Source: Ruegeria sp. THAF33 (lineage in GTDB: Bacteria; Pseudomonadota; Alphaproteobacteria; Rhodobacterales; Rhodobacteraceae). From it: DNA of 64,000 bases. Positions 17,020 to 25,162 of this stretch are shown here, in pieces; within the stretch, counting starts at the first letter, position 1; each line of letters begins with the position of its first letter. The position numbers and the translations under genes are program-made. The notes beneath the pieces were generated by a model, which searched no databases, was not told where the DNA came from, and saw nothing but the letters and a program-made list of their open reading frames with translations. The stretch spans positions 1 to 64,000 of the forward strand of contig NZ_CP045386.1 of NCBI RefSeq assembly GCF_009363615.1. Reading direction: 5' to 3'.

Positions 17020-18885
17020 ATGAGCAAAGTCGAAACATTCACCGCACCGGAAACCATCGAAACCGTATCCCTGTCCGATCTCTACCTGTCTGACATCAAC
17101 CCACGACAGGAGGTTGGTGAGGAAGGTATTGCACTTCTGGCCGACAGTTTGGTTATGTGTGGCTTGATCCAGAACCTCAGCGGGTTGCGCGATACCGATG
17201 GCAAAGTCGCAATCGTTGCCGGTGGTCGCCGCCTACGGGCTCTGAACATCGCCGTGACTGAGCGCGCTGATCTGGCACAGGTTCCCGTTAAGGTCACGGA
17301 CAATCCCTTCGTGGCTGAGCAATGGGCCAATGCGGAGAACACCGCCCGTGAAGAACTGGACCCTGTGGACGAGGTCCGTGCTTATGGCAAAATGGCCGAG
17401 AAATCTCTGTCTATTGCCAAGATCAGCAATGCGTTTGGCGTGACCGAATCCCATGTGCGCCGCCGCCTCGCGCTTGCCAGTCTGCCCGCCGCCGTTCTGG
17501 ATGCGCTCAAAGCCGGTGAGATCAGCATGGGGCTGGCCAAAGCCATGACCGTCAGCACCGAAGAAGAGAAAATTCTGGAGGTTCTGGAACGGGCCAAAGA
17601 ATGTCGGTGGTTCAGTGAGCATGATGTCAAACAGGCACTGACGTCGGAGGCTGTTAGCAGCACTAGCCGCAAGGCCGTATTTGTCGGGCAGAAGGCTTAT
17701 GTTGAGGCGGGCGGCACCGTCACCGCTGATCTGTTTGCCGATGAAACCCTATTCAATGAAGGCGCGTTACTGGATCGTCTGTTTGCCGAGAAACTGGCGG
17801 TAGAAGCGGAAAAACTGCGCGACGCGGAAGGCTGGGACTGGGTGGACACCCATGAGGAAAGCTACATTCCCTATGGGTTCTCGGGTACGAAAGACATGCA
17901 CCGTTTGGACATGGTGAGCCGGGACTTCACCGAAGGACAGGCCGAACGGTATGACGAACTTGCCGAACTCTATGAGGGTGAGGCTCTGGACGCGGATGGT
18001 GAAAAGGAGCTGGCCGCGCTTGAGGACTATACGGCGCCGTTCTATTCTGACGCGCAGCGCAAGCTGTCCGGCGTGTTTGTCTATGTCACCAACAATGGCG
18101 AGATCAAAACATCCCCGGCCTATGTCGCGGCGGAACATGTTCAGGCTGCCATTGAGGCTGGTGTTCTGGCCCCGGTCAAAGAACCGGAGATCAAGGAAGA
18201 ACCAAAACCAGTTTATTCGCAGAAGTTCATCGACGACATGGTGGCGATCCGGCTGGCAGCGGTTCAAACGGCCCTGCTGGACAAGCCTGATTATGTGTTG
18301 AGCCTGTTTGCTTTCTTTGCCACCCCGGCCTCCGGTCTGACCAGCAATCTGTTTGGGTTTGGCTATGGTGGTGCCGAGCGGAACACACCCGAGATCGATG
18401 ACCAGTTCATCCTCGACCCGCGTCTTGGCGGAGAACGGGATGAAGCGGCACAGGCAGCCTATGACCAGTTCCACGAGATTGCCGCACAAGGCAGCGTGGA
18501 AGCGTTCAAAGCGTTTCGCGATCTGGGCAAGAAGACCCGCAATGGTGAGATCACGGGTTTTCTGGCCCGGCGGTTTCTGACCCAGCGCTCGGAGTTCATG
18601 GCGGAGATCGAGGCTGAGATCGGTGCAGACATGCGCGCGATCTGGACCCCTTCGGCTGAAAACTGCTTCAAGCGTCTGAAAGGCTGGCAGCTGGATGATC
18701 TCTACAAAGACCTGCTGGACCTGCACATCGACGCCGACATGTTCAAAGCCTTCGCGAAATCCAAGAAAGGTGCGAAGAACGAGGCGCTGCACAAGCTCTT
18801 CAATGATCCAGAGCATCAAAAGGCACTGGGCGTGACCGAGGCACAGAAAGCCCGGATCGATGCATGGGTGCCGGATTGCTTCTGA
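17020..18885 (+). CDS. ParB/Srx-fold nuclease-like protein (621 aa)
   Basis: The N-terminal ~100 residues form a ParB/Srx domain (SDINPRQEVGEEGIALLADS, then the nucleotide-binding GGRRLRAL motif at about residues 67-74). An HTH segment follows (SIAKISNAFGVTESHVRRRL). The long C-terminal half is acidic and of unknown fold. Although ParB-like, it is about twice as long as partition ParB proteins and has no ParA next to it; on roseobacter plasmids this type accompanies DUF3768 and conjugation genes. The role (DNA binding, CTPase or nuclease) is inferred. A strong terminator follows its stop. Confidence 0.85.
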   Translation: MSKVETFTAPETIETVSLSDLYLSDINPRQEVGEEGIALLADSLVMCGLIQNLSGLRDTDGKVAIVAGGRRLRALNIAVTERADLAQVPVKVTDNPFVAEQWANAENTAREELDPVDEVRAYGKMAEKSLSIAKISNAFGVTESHVRRRLALASLPAAVLDALKAGEISMGLAKAMTVSTEEEKILEVLERAKECRWFSEHDVKQALTSEAVSSTSRKAVFVGQKAYVEAGGTVTADLFADETLFNEGALLDRLFAEKLAVEAEKLRDAEGWDWVDTHEESYIPYGFSGTKDMHRLDMVSRDFTEGQAERYDELAELYEGEALDADGEKELAALEDYTAPFYSDAQRKLSGVFVYVTNNGEIKTSPAYVAAEHVQAAIEAGVLAPVKEPEIKEEPKPVYSQKFIDDMVAIRLAAVQTALLDKPDYVLSLFAFFATPASGLTSNLFGFGYGGAERNTPEIDDQFILDPRLGGERDEAAQAAYDQFHEIAAQGSVEAFKAFRDLGKKTRNGEITGFLARRFLTQRSEFMAEIEAEIGADMRAIWTPSAENCFKRLKGWQLDDLYKDLLDLHIDADMFKAFAKSKKGAKNEALHKLFNDPEHQKALGVTEAQKARIDAWVPDCF

Positions 18886-18895
18886 AACTGGCAGG

Positions 18896-18920
18896 GCAGG
18901 GCGCAACGCGCCCTGCTTTT
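18896..18920 (+). terminator. rho-independent terminator after ParB-like gene
   Basis: A 9-bp perfect GC-rich stem (GCAGGGCGC / GCGCCCTGC) with a 3-nt AAC loop followed by TTTT, starting 11 bp after the stop codon. It ends the DUF3768-ParB-like transcript before the toxin-antitoxin promoter. Confidence 0.85.
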
Positions 18921-18961
18921 CAGCAATGATTTTTGATTTTAGTTCAATGGTATAGGTTGTT

Positions 18962-18993
18962 TTGACTTGAAAGGTTGTAGCCTGTAGGCTACA
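18962..18993 (+). promoter_or_regulatory. toxin-antitoxin promoter with palindromic operator
   Basis: TTGACT (18962-18967) and TAGGCT (18985-18990), 17 bp apart, form a possible promoter. Overlapping the -10 is an 18-bp perfect inverted repeat, TGTAGCC-TGTA-GGCTACA (18976-18993), seven bases before the toxin ATG. This is the expected position for autorepression by the HTH antitoxin. The short leader suggests a leaderless or nearly leaderless toxin mRNA, since no ribosome site is visible. Confidence 0.65.
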
Positions 18994-19000
18994 TATAGGT

Positions 19001-19294
19001 ATGATAGAAATTCGTAAGACGAACCTGTTCGACAAGTGGCTCACGGGTTTGAAGGACCAAAGAGCAAGAGCCAGGATTTTGGTTCGCATCACGCGATTGA
19101 GCCTGGGCAATCCCGGTGATGTGAAGCCGGTTGGTGAAGGTGTGAGTGAACTGCGTATCTCCGAAGGGAAGGGGTATCGCGTTTACTATGTGTCGCGCGG
19201 TGATGTTTTGATCATATTGCTTTGTGGGGGAGACAAGTCATCCCAGCAGGCAGACATCAAAACAGCCAAAGCGATGGCAAAAGAGTTGGAGTAA
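19001..19294 (+). CDS. RelE/ParE-superfamily toxin (HigB-like addiction module killer)
   Basis: A 97-residue protein of the addiction-module killer family (RelE/HigB fold): FDKWLTGLKDQRARARILVRI, then GEGVSELRISEGKGYRVYYV and LLCGGDKSSQQADIKTAKAMA. In related systems this fold is a ribosome-dependent mRNA endonuclease (some members instead poison gyrase). The gene is first in a two-gene operon with the antitoxin starting six bases after its stop, the toxin-first order of HigBA-type modules. An operator palindrome overlaps the promoter. It probably stabilises the plasmid. Confidence 0.9.
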   Translation: MIEIRKTNLFDKWLTGLKDQRARARILVRITRLSLGNPGDVKPVGEGVSELRISEGKGYRVYYVSRGDVLIILLCGGDKSSQQADIKTAKAMAKELE

Positions 19295-19299
19295 AAAAT

Positions 19300-19590
19300 A
19301 TGGGTGTCAAAACAACGAAGTTTGAAGCGGCTGACTACCTGGACAGCCCCGAAGCCATTCAAGCCTATCTGGAAGCGGCTTTTGAAACCAGCGACACGGC
19401 GCTTATCGCGTCGGCACTTGGCGATGTTGCCAAGGCCAAAGGTATGTCGAGTGTGGCCGACAAATCTGGTCTGTCTCGGGAAAGCCTCTACCGCGCACTT
19501 AGCGAAAACGGCAATCCCGAATTTGGCACGGTGCTGAAGGTGCTGAGTGCTGTGGGTGTGACTCTCACCCCGAAAATGCACGTGAATTAA
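19300..19590 (+). CDS. HigA-like antitoxin, HTH
   Basis: Ninety-six residues of the 'probable addiction module antidote protein' family: N-terminal KFEAADYLDSPEAIQAYLEAA, then an HTH (KAKGMSSVADKSGLSRESLYRALS) and NPEFGTVLKVLSAVGVTL. It should bind the toxin and the upstream palindrome, repressing the operon. The ATG at 19300 is chosen because it lies just after the toxin stop; the longer frame from 19222 overlaps the toxin gene. Partner assignment is by adjacency and family. Confidence 0.9.
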   Translation: MGVKTTKFEAADYLDSPEAIQAYLEAAFETSDTALIASALGDVAKAKGMSSVADKSGLSRESLYRALSENGNPEFGTVLKVLSAVGVTLTPKMHVN

Positions 19591-19612
19591 CCCACTTTAA
19601 AGGCCATCCATC

Positions 19613-20155
19613 ATGTCTACCGATGCAGCCCCTTCTACGGTTGAAAAAGCCGCCCGCCGCGTCTGGAAATCCGCACAGATGTTTGTCGGGTTTCACACGG
19701 ATCAGAAGGGCAAGCCGCGCACGCAGCCGAAGCTCTGGCCGCCAAAAAACGGGAGCGCGTCGATCCATGGTGATCCCAGCGCGCAAGAGGCCATCGTTGT
19801 CGTCAAAGCCGCGGATCCGGACGTGGCACAGGATGTGCAGATCAAACTGCATCCCAGTCGCATTGTTGTGCGGCGCGATGCAGATATGTGGTGGCAGGGC
19901 GTCGCTGTAGATGAGCATACCGTGACGGTCCGAATGGCCGACAACACGCTCATCGAAATCCGCCATGACGGCTCGGTGAAACGCTGCTCGGCAGAGGATG
20001 AAACCCATGTTGAAGCCGATGGCAGCATCTTCAAGTTCACCGAGTTTGCCGAGGCGCATATGACAGGTGACGGGGTGGAAATGACCCGGCGCACCGAGGA
20101 TCGCATTGCCACGATCACAGCCGACGGTGTTGTCGATCGCGCGCGCAAGCGTTAG
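19613..20155 (+). CDS. plasmid-associated hypothetical protein (180 aa)
   Basis: A cytoplasmic protein with no signal peptide. The N-terminus is basic (VEKAARRVWKSAQMFVGFHT), while the C-terminal two thirds is rich in short beta-strand patterns (IVVRRDADMWWQGVAV, TVTVRMADNTLIEIRHDGSV). The latter looks like the beta-solenoid/phage-spike-type repeats found in phage tail spike and baseplate proteins. The family is not recognised. It lies 22 bp downstream of the antitoxin on the same strand and is followed by a strong terminator, so it may share the operon. Confidence 0.6.
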   Translation: MSTDAAPSTVEKAARRVWKSAQMFVGFHTDQKGKPRTQPKLWPPKNGSASIHGDPSAQEAIVVVKAADPDVAQDVQIKLHPSRIVVRRDADMWWQGVAVDEHTVTVRMADNTLIEIRHDGSVKRCSAEDETHVEADGSIFKFTEFAEAHMTGDGVEMTRRTEDRIATITADGVVDRARKR

Positions 20156-20197
20156 CCTGAGATCATTACCTCGAGATTTTCCTTCGGTTCAACTTGT

Positions 20198-20222
20198 GGC
20201 CCGCTTCGGTGGGCCTCTTTCT
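20198..20222 (+). terminator. terminator with UUCG tetraloop
   Basis: A 7-bp stem GGCCCGC / GTGGGCC (one G-U pair) closes a TTCG tetraloop with a C-G closing pair and is followed by TCTTTCTT. It lies 43 bp after the 180-residue gene, ending the toxin-antitoxin operon or that gene. Confidence 0.85.
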
Positions 20223-20303
20223 TGGAGCGGCATCGCGCGGCCTCCGCCCATGTGCTGGTCCCGCCGACATCCGCGCGTGAGATAGGTCACGTGGGTTGTC
20301 GTA

Positions 20304-20669
20304 TTATCTCAGCCAAATCCACCTCGCCAAATTGAGTCCGTCTGTTAACCTGATCCACGCGAGCGCGGACCAGGGCCGGACCGCCCGGTCTTTGGCCTCC
20401 GCCAGATGGAAATGGTGGCTTGCGCCACCAGTTAACGTAAATCTGTCGTTGCGCGAGTCATACCGGCTCAGAAAGGCCACCCGCATTCGGGCCTGAGCAC
20501 CGGGCCCGTGTCGGACCGAGGCGATGTTGCCGCCACAAACCACATCGCTTTGTTCGGATGACCCGTGCGCAGCGATCCCAGAAAGTCTTGCCTGTTCACT
20601 TGGCCTGACAGTTTCAAACCCGTTGCCGGAGATGATCCTCGGCTGCCGTGTTTCTGAGGTGATGAACAT
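20304..20669 (-). CDS. possible hypothetical protein (121 aa)
   Basis: The only frame in the 20223-20839 gap with protein-like composition. The C-terminal half (MRVAFLSRYDSRNDRFTL and HHFHLAEAKDRAVRPWSALA) is rich in aromatic and charged residues, unlike translations of non-coding GC-rich DNA. The N-terminal half is less convincing, and no good ribosome site is seen. The family is not recognised and it may be a fragment. Confidence 0.3.
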   Translation of the reverse strand: MFITSETRQPRIISGNGFETVRPSEQARLSGIAAHGSSEQSDVVCGGNIASVRHGPGAQARMRVAFLSRYDSRNDRFTLTGGASHHFHLAEAKDRAVRPWSALAWIRLTDGLNLARWIWLR

Positions 20670-20839
20670 AAGCGGGCAGTCGGGGAAGACGCGCGGTGCC
20701 CAGTCCGGGCGCCGCGCTTCAACAAGGAATTTCCCCTGCGCCTGCGGCGCATTCCGCGCGGATCAAATTCCCTGCTGACATCCCCTTGATGCCCGCTTCA
20801 GCCATGTTCATCGAAACACGCCATAGCGAGGATCAAACA

Positions 20840-21040
20840 ATGGCAACTCAAACACTGAAACTGAACGTCAAGACGGGTGAAAAAGAAGGCAAGACTTTCT
20901 GGGACCGATGCGGGGTGCTCTTCGTCAATACCGATGAGACCGGCAACATCACCTCGATCCAGGTCAAGCACAGCATGTTCCCCAGCGTCGAGATGGTGGC
21001 CTTCCCGAAGCGCACCGATGACGATCCCGTCACCGAATGA
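20840..21040 (+). CDS. small plasmid-type hypothetical protein (66 aa)
   Basis: ATG at 20840 after GAGGATCAAACA. The product (KLNVKTGEKEGKTFWDRCGV, then IQVKHSMFPSVEMVAFPKR) is a compact beta-rich protein without signal peptide; a conserved-looking WDRCGVLF core suggests a real gene family seen on similar plasmids, though I cannot name it. It is monocistronic and followed by a perfect terminator. It precedes the hairpin-rich region and the mobilisation genes. Confidence 0.6.
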   Translation: MATQTLKLNVKTGEKEGKTFWDRCGVLFVNTDETGNITSIQVKHSMFPSVEMVAFPKRTDDDPVTE

Positions 21041-21049
21041 CGAGAGGGC

Positions 21050-21076
21050 AGGGCGGCGCAAGCCGCCCTTTCTTCT
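21050..21076 (+). terminator. terminator after the 66-aa gene
   Basis: A perfect 8-bp stem AGGGCGGC / GCCGCCCT with a GCAA tetraloop, followed by TTCTT, nine bases after the stop codon. Confidence 0.85.
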
Positions 21077-21078
21077 GC

Positions 21079-21226
21079 TCCGGCCGCAGGCCGGACCATA
21101 TATGCGCCACAGGTGGCGCGCGGTCCAATGACCGGGCAGGGGCTCCGTCCCACCACAACGCGGCAGCCCTCACCCTGACCACACCCGCCGCGCAGGCGGC
21201 GGGAAACTGAGCGCGCTGAGGCGCGC
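21079..21226. repeat. cluster of four GC-rich perfect hairpins
   Basis: Four perfect inverted repeats lie in 150 bp: TCCGGCC-GCA-GGCCGGA (21079-21095), GCGCCAC-AG-GTGGCGC (21104-21119), CCCGCCGC-GCAG-GCGGCGGG (21184-21203) and GCGCGC-TGAG-GCGCGC (21211-21226). No gene covers this stretch. It lies 290 bp upstream of mobC, where oriT is expected in many mobilisation regions. oriT function is inferred from position only. Confidence 0.6.
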
Positions 21227-21512
21227 GGAAAATGCCATACTGACCTTGAACGTGCCGGAATGTGACGGGCGCTGTTCGGGCAGCTCATGCGAAACATGAT
21301 TGCCCTGCGCCGGTCCACTGGCACCCACGCCTGCTGGCTGGAAAAGGGGCGGGACCCTTTTCCCGGCGTGGAGATTGCCTCCAAGAGAAAAACTGTTCCG
21401 AGGGCAATTTGAGAAAGTACGGATTTCTAAAATCACCCCCGGTTTCCTCTTGGAGAGTATGACAGGATAAGGTAGTTGTGTTACAAATCATAAATACAAC
21501 CTAAGGTATATA
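21227..21512. other. non-coding leader of the mobilisation operon
   Basis: No gene supported. The last ~90 bp become AT-rich (21455-21512, with AAGGTATATA before the mobC start), suggesting promoter or oriT sequence. I could not define -35/-10 boxes with confidence. Confidence 0.35.
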
Positions 21513-21932
21513 TTGAGCAAGCCCTCCGACACCACTGTCTTTTCCGTGCGCTTGCCTTTGGATGCATTGGCGCGTCTGGAGGCGGCTGTGGGCGCGCTTG
21601 GGGCCAAGAGCCGCAACCAGATCATCCAACGACTGATCTATCGGCTGATCGGTTATCTCGATCCTGACCCGGGCCTGGTGGATCTCTGGCAGACGCACTT
21701 GCGACAGGTTCAGGGCGGATACACGAACCTCAACCAGCTTGCGAAATCTGCCAAACGCGGCTCGGTGATCTGGACCGATGACGACCGCCGCGACGTCGAA
21801 AATCTCCATCGAGCGATCATCCAGCACCGGCAAGATCTGAAGGCGATGATCACAGCAGCCCGCCGAAACCGTGAACCTGAATCCGCCATTCGCCGGATCC
21901 TGCGTGACGATGATTGGACAGCTGAAGAATGA
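21513..21932 (+). CDS. mobC: MobC-like relaxosome accessory protein
   Basis: A 139-residue protein starting with TTG at 21513 (AAGGT upstream). The N-terminal part is a ribbon-helix-helix-like DNA-binding segment (TVFSVRLPLDALARLEAAVGALG, then NQIIQRLIYRLIGYL). A MobC-type motif, GGYTNLNQLAKSAKRG, follows. MobC proteins help the relaxase open DNA at oriT. Its 3' end overlaps the relaxase start by four bases (ATGA), the usual translational coupling. Gene-symbol confidence is moderate because the subfamily was judged by motif only. Confidence 0.75.
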   Translation: MSKPSDTTVFSVRLPLDALARLEAAVGALGAKSRNQIIQRLIYRLIGYLDPDPGLVDLWQTHLRQVQGGYTNLNQLAKSAKRGSVIWTDDDRRDVENLHRAIIQHRQDLKAMITAARRNREPESAIRRILRDDDWTAEE

Positions 21933-23758
21933 ACGCCGCAGCTCGCAATCTGACAGCCGGAGACTTCCTAGAGCTTGCGTTCCGGGAAGCACAGAAGGGC
22001 GTCGATCGGTCCAAGCAGATCAGCCAGCAGCTGCAAACTGCCAAGCGCATGAAGTTCATGATCTCGCGGGCCTCATCCATCAAGGCGCGGCTTGGGGCCG
22101 TGGTTGGAAGGCCCGAGGCGGTTGTGAAACATGTTCGCAAAGGTGGGGTCAAGAACGCGCACGAACTGCGCCGCCAGATCAATTATCTGACCGTTCGGGC
22201 AGAGGGTGTTTTGGACATCCGGGACAATGGCGTGACCCCGCTCGATGCGGATCAGGTCAGTGATCTGATCGAGACCTGGGCGGAGGATTTCAACGGGAAA
22301 ACCAACTACGGTTACACCCGTCACATGATCGTTTCTTTCCCCGAAGGCACCTATCCCGACGCCGCTCACGAGGCCGGTTTGGAGTTCGCAGATCGTCTAT
22401 TTGGAAGCGGTGATTTTGGCGATACATGGGACTATCTGACCGTGTTCCATAACGACACTGATAACCCCCATGTCCACATCGTTGTGAACAGCCGAGGCGT
22501 CGAGCATGGGCAGTGGCTCGCTATGGGCATGAGCAGCGAAATGAACATCGACGTTCAGCGCTCTATCCAGGTTGAGGTTGCAGAACAATACGGAATTGAG
22601 CTGACCGCTACGACCCGCCTTGAGCGAGGCTTGCGGCAGGAAGTCGAGACCGACACGTGGAAGGTTCAGGCCGGAATGTCGGTGGTTGAGACCACCCCGG
22701 AAGTCGAAGTTACGGCCCGCGACATGGCAGGTGATGTTATGACTTTATCCATCGCTAGAATGTCCGATCTGTTTGATGAGCGCGCCAACGCCGTCAGCGA
22801 AAAGATCGAAGAGTTTGCCATCAAGCTCATAGAAGGAGAGGAGCCTATGGTATCGAGAATGGAACATCTGCTGGATCAGGCTCATCATTTTGATGACTAC
22901 GGTGAGCCGGGAGGCCCCGAATACAAGTCACCAGATCTGATGCGCGAGTTGCGCCAGCACGTCGAATTAGGCGGCAACGAGGAAACAATCAGCCCCGATC
23001 TAAAGGCCCGTGTAATCCAGCACATTGATGATCACCAGCATATCGCGGAAAGCGGCGGAACGCTCTCGGCGATGGCCGATATTGTCGATCACAAAGACTA
23101 TCAAGCGTCCGAAAACTACTCGCCGCCAGCGGTGCGCTATGACGCTTACATGCGCGATACTTTGGGCGAGGATGCCAGTGACAATTGGTCGAAGAAGTCT
23201 GCTGAAATCTTGCAGTCCATCGAAAAAATGGAAGGGCTGGCGCGCGAGGTCGTTGACCCTCATTTGCGCGTTTCGATGGACATTCAGATAGGAGAGTTGA
23301 AAGGTGACGTAGCCAACATGCGGCCCAACGATCCCGACCTGCAAGCCTACATCATCGAGGACCGGCGATATTCAACCCTGATGGATACTGCCGAAATGGA
23401 TGTCTTGGATTATCCGGAGGCCGAACAGTGGGCGGCGATCCGCAAGGAAGTCACCGACACGGCCAGCAGCTACGGCCTTGATGGCGAGGCGTTCGTTGCC
23501 CGCTTTGGCGATCATCAGAACGTCACTTTGGGCACAACAATGGGATGGCGCAGCGACGACATTTCGACCGCCGCTGCCCACTTCCAGGCTCAAGGATTGT
23601 CGGACAGCCGCGACCGCGCAGAGGCCGTTGTTGACGAGCTGCACCAGCTTGCTTCTTCCAAGATCATCGCAATCTCAGAAGAACTTTCAGACGTTCACGC
23701 CCACGCAACGCAACCGCTCTTGCAAGGGCGGGGCGACGATGACGGACACAGCCTATAA
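21929..23758 (+). CDS. VirD2-like conjugative relaxase (MOBP type)
   Basis: The N-terminal ~230 residues form the relaxase. A candidate nicking Tyr is Y86 in RRQINYLTVR, GYTRHMIVSFPEGT is the strand before motif III, and FHNDTDNPHVHIVVN carries the metal-binding histidines H174, H181 and H183. It should cleave oriT and be carried with the T-strand to the recipient via VirD4. The C-terminal part (from about residue 307) is a separate domain repeated in the next gene. Inside the gene an ATG at 22847 (residue 307, MVSRMEHLL) has an AGGAGAGG ribosome site, so this C-terminal domain may also be made alone. The last residues, DGHSL, match the end of the paralogue. Confidence 0.9.
   Translation: MNAAARNLTAGDFLELAFREAQKGVDRSKQISQQLQTAKRMKFMISRASSIKARLGAVVGRPEAVVKHVRKGGVKNAHELRRQINYLTVRAEGVLDIRDNGVTPLDADQVSDLIETWAEDFNGKTNYGYTRHMIVSFPEGTYPDAAHEAGLEFADRLFGSGDFGDTWDYLTVFHNDTDNPHVHIVVNSRGVEHGQWLAMGMSSEMNIDVQRSIQVEVAEQYGIELTATTRLERGLRQEVETDTWKVQAGMSVVETTPEVEVTARDMAGDVMTLSIARMSDLFDERANAVSEKIEEFAIKLIEGEEPMVSRMEHLLDQAHHFDDYGEPGGPEYKSPDLMRELRQHVELGGNEETISPDLKARVIQHIDDHQHIAESGGTLSAMADIVDHKDYQASENYSPPAVRYDAYMRDTLGEDASDNWSKKSAEILQSIEKMEGLAREVVDPHLRVSMDIQIGELKGDVANMRPNDPDLQAYIIEDRRYSTLMDTAEMDVLDYPEAEQWAAIRKEVTDTASSYGLDGEAFVARFGDHQNVTLGTTMGWRSDDISTAAAHFQAQGLSDSRDRAEAVVDELHQLASSKIIAISEELSDVHAHATQPLLQGRGDDDGHSL
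22834..22849 (+). promoter_or_regulatory. internal ribosome site and ATG within the relaxase gene
   Basis: AGGAGAGG lies six bases before an in-frame ATG at 22847. The first residues after this ATG (MVSR..HLL) align with the actual start of the downstream paralogue (MVSRTDYLL), which supports real internal initiation. Confidence 0.5.
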
Positions 23759-23845
23759 GGAGTTCACCCGGTCTGCCTGATGAGCGCGCCAACGCCGTAG
23801 GTAGATCCATCAAAGAGTTTTCCATCAACTCGCAAAGGAAAAACT

Positions 23846-24883
23846 ATGGTTTCGCGTACAGACTATCTTTTGAACGAAGTCGAACACTTCGCACCCTATT
23901 CCCAATTCGATCAATCTGCCCCGCGCGAGGATCGCGTTTCAGAGCAGATCGACATCATCATGAAAGAGCAGCAGGCGATGGGCTATGATCGTGCAGCCAT
24001 TGCTTCAAAGAGCTTCGACATCGAGGACCAGGCCAACCGCCGTGTTGACGAACACACGGCGCAAAAAGATCTGGTCGAAGAACTGAAAATCGAATTGGAG
24101 GCTGCGGAGCGGTCAGGGGAGCCGGTTGATCTGAACGACATGCAGGCTTTGGTTTCTCAGCACATGAACGACGCTCAGGAATACGACTTGTATCACCCTT
24201 ACTATTCGTCCCTTGCGGATCTGTCCGGCGACAAAGGCTTTCAGGATTCCGACGACTACCAGTCGCCCGGTGATCGCTATGTTCAGTATATGCAATCCGC
24301 TCTGGGGCAGGCCGGTTTCGAGAACTACGAACAGCAGACCAAGGACATTGTGAACTCCATCGAAAACATGGAGGCACTTGCACGAGAGGTCGAAGATCCG
24401 CATCTGCGTGCTGCAATGGACGTGCAGATCGGAGAGCTGAAGGGCGATGTTGCCGAGCTACGCCCATACGACACCGACCTGCAGGCATACACTGTTGTCG
24501 ACGACAGCTACACCACATCCATGAATGCGGCCGAGTTGGATAACCTGGACCCCTCCGAGGCCGAAAAATGGCTGGCAGTGCGTGACGACATTGTTGCAAC
24601 CGCCAACAGCTTCGGACTCGATGGAAACAAGTTCCTGGCCCGCTACAACGATCATGACAGCGTTTCAGTCGGCACCACTGCGACTTGGCGAGACGCGGAC
24701 ATTTCCACCGCTGCCGCCCATTTCAACAGCCAAGGCGTTCCGGACAGCTACGAGCGCGCGGAGGCCGTTGTTGGTGAGCTGCACCAAGTTTCATCCAGCA
24801 AGATTGCCGCCGTGGTGCAAGAGATTGCCCATACCCGCGAACAGGCTACCCACGTCCATGAGTATGATGGACACAGTCTTTAA
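23846..24883 (+). CDS. stand-alone paralogue of the relaxase C-terminal domain
   Basis: This 345-residue protein aligns along its length with relaxase residues ~307-609. Shared blocks include the MVSR start, SIEnMEaLAREVeDPHLR, MDvQIGELKGDV, LQAY, DISTAAAHF, RAEAVVgELHQ and the terminal DGHSL. The duplication also includes untranslated sequence: GATGAGCGCGCCAACGCCGT upstream of this start matches relaxase coding sequence at about 22778. There is no relaxase catalytic domain, signal peptide or membrane segment. Because T4SS substrates usually carry the secretion signal at the C-terminus and both proteins share theirs, it may be a second translocated protein; this is inference. Confidence 0.8.
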   Translation: MVSRTDYLLNEVEHFAPYSQFDQSAPREDRVSEQIDIIMKEQQAMGYDRAAIASKSFDIEDQANRRVDEHTAQKDLVEELKIELEAAERSGEPVDLNDMQALVSQHMNDAQEYDLYHPYYSSLADLSGDKGFQDSDDYQSPGDRYVQYMQSALGQAGFENYEQQTKDIVNSIENMEALAREVEDPHLRAAMDVQIGELKGDVAELRPYDTDLQAYTVVDDSYTTSMNAAELDNLDPSEAEKWLAVRDDIVATANSFGLDGNKFLARYNDHDSVSVGTTATWRDADISTAAAHFNSQGVPDSYERAEAVVGELHQVSSSKIAAVVQEIAHTREQATHVHEYDGHSL

Positions 24884-25162
24884 CCACGGAGGACATGATA
24901 GATGATTGTTCGCGCCGGTGAATGTGTTGCCGGGAACAGCGAGACCACCGGGTTGGAGTAATGTGGGGTCTGTTCCGATTGGGACGGACTCTTGTCCTTG
25001 GACATTCCGGGCATTCGCTGCACCACGTTTGAATAGGCAAGAAGCGGACTAAGCACCATTTCGCTGCGGCTGCGCCAGTGGCCGCTTCAGCTCAATCCGA
25101 AAAAACGGTTAAACCTAGAGAACCCACAAGGGAATGCTTTCCCCCGCTGCAGGCTACATCAC
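24884..25162. other. spacer between mobilisation genes and cargo block
   Basis: A GGAGG site and an ATG at 24902 open a frame of only 19 codons (MIVRAGECVAGNSETTGLE), which could be a truncated gene start. The rest is unstructured and resembles degenerate roseobacter intergenic sequence. It probably marks the left junction of the cargo block. Confidence 0.35.

Noticed and set aside
17020..18885. Partition gene (repB/parB) of the replicon
   Set aside because: ParB-like, but twice the length of partition ParB, without ParA and far from repC.
17767..19110. 447-codon minus-strand frame across the ParB-like gene
   Set aside because: Antisense to a gene with clear ParB motifs; it also runs through a terminator and the toxin promoter.
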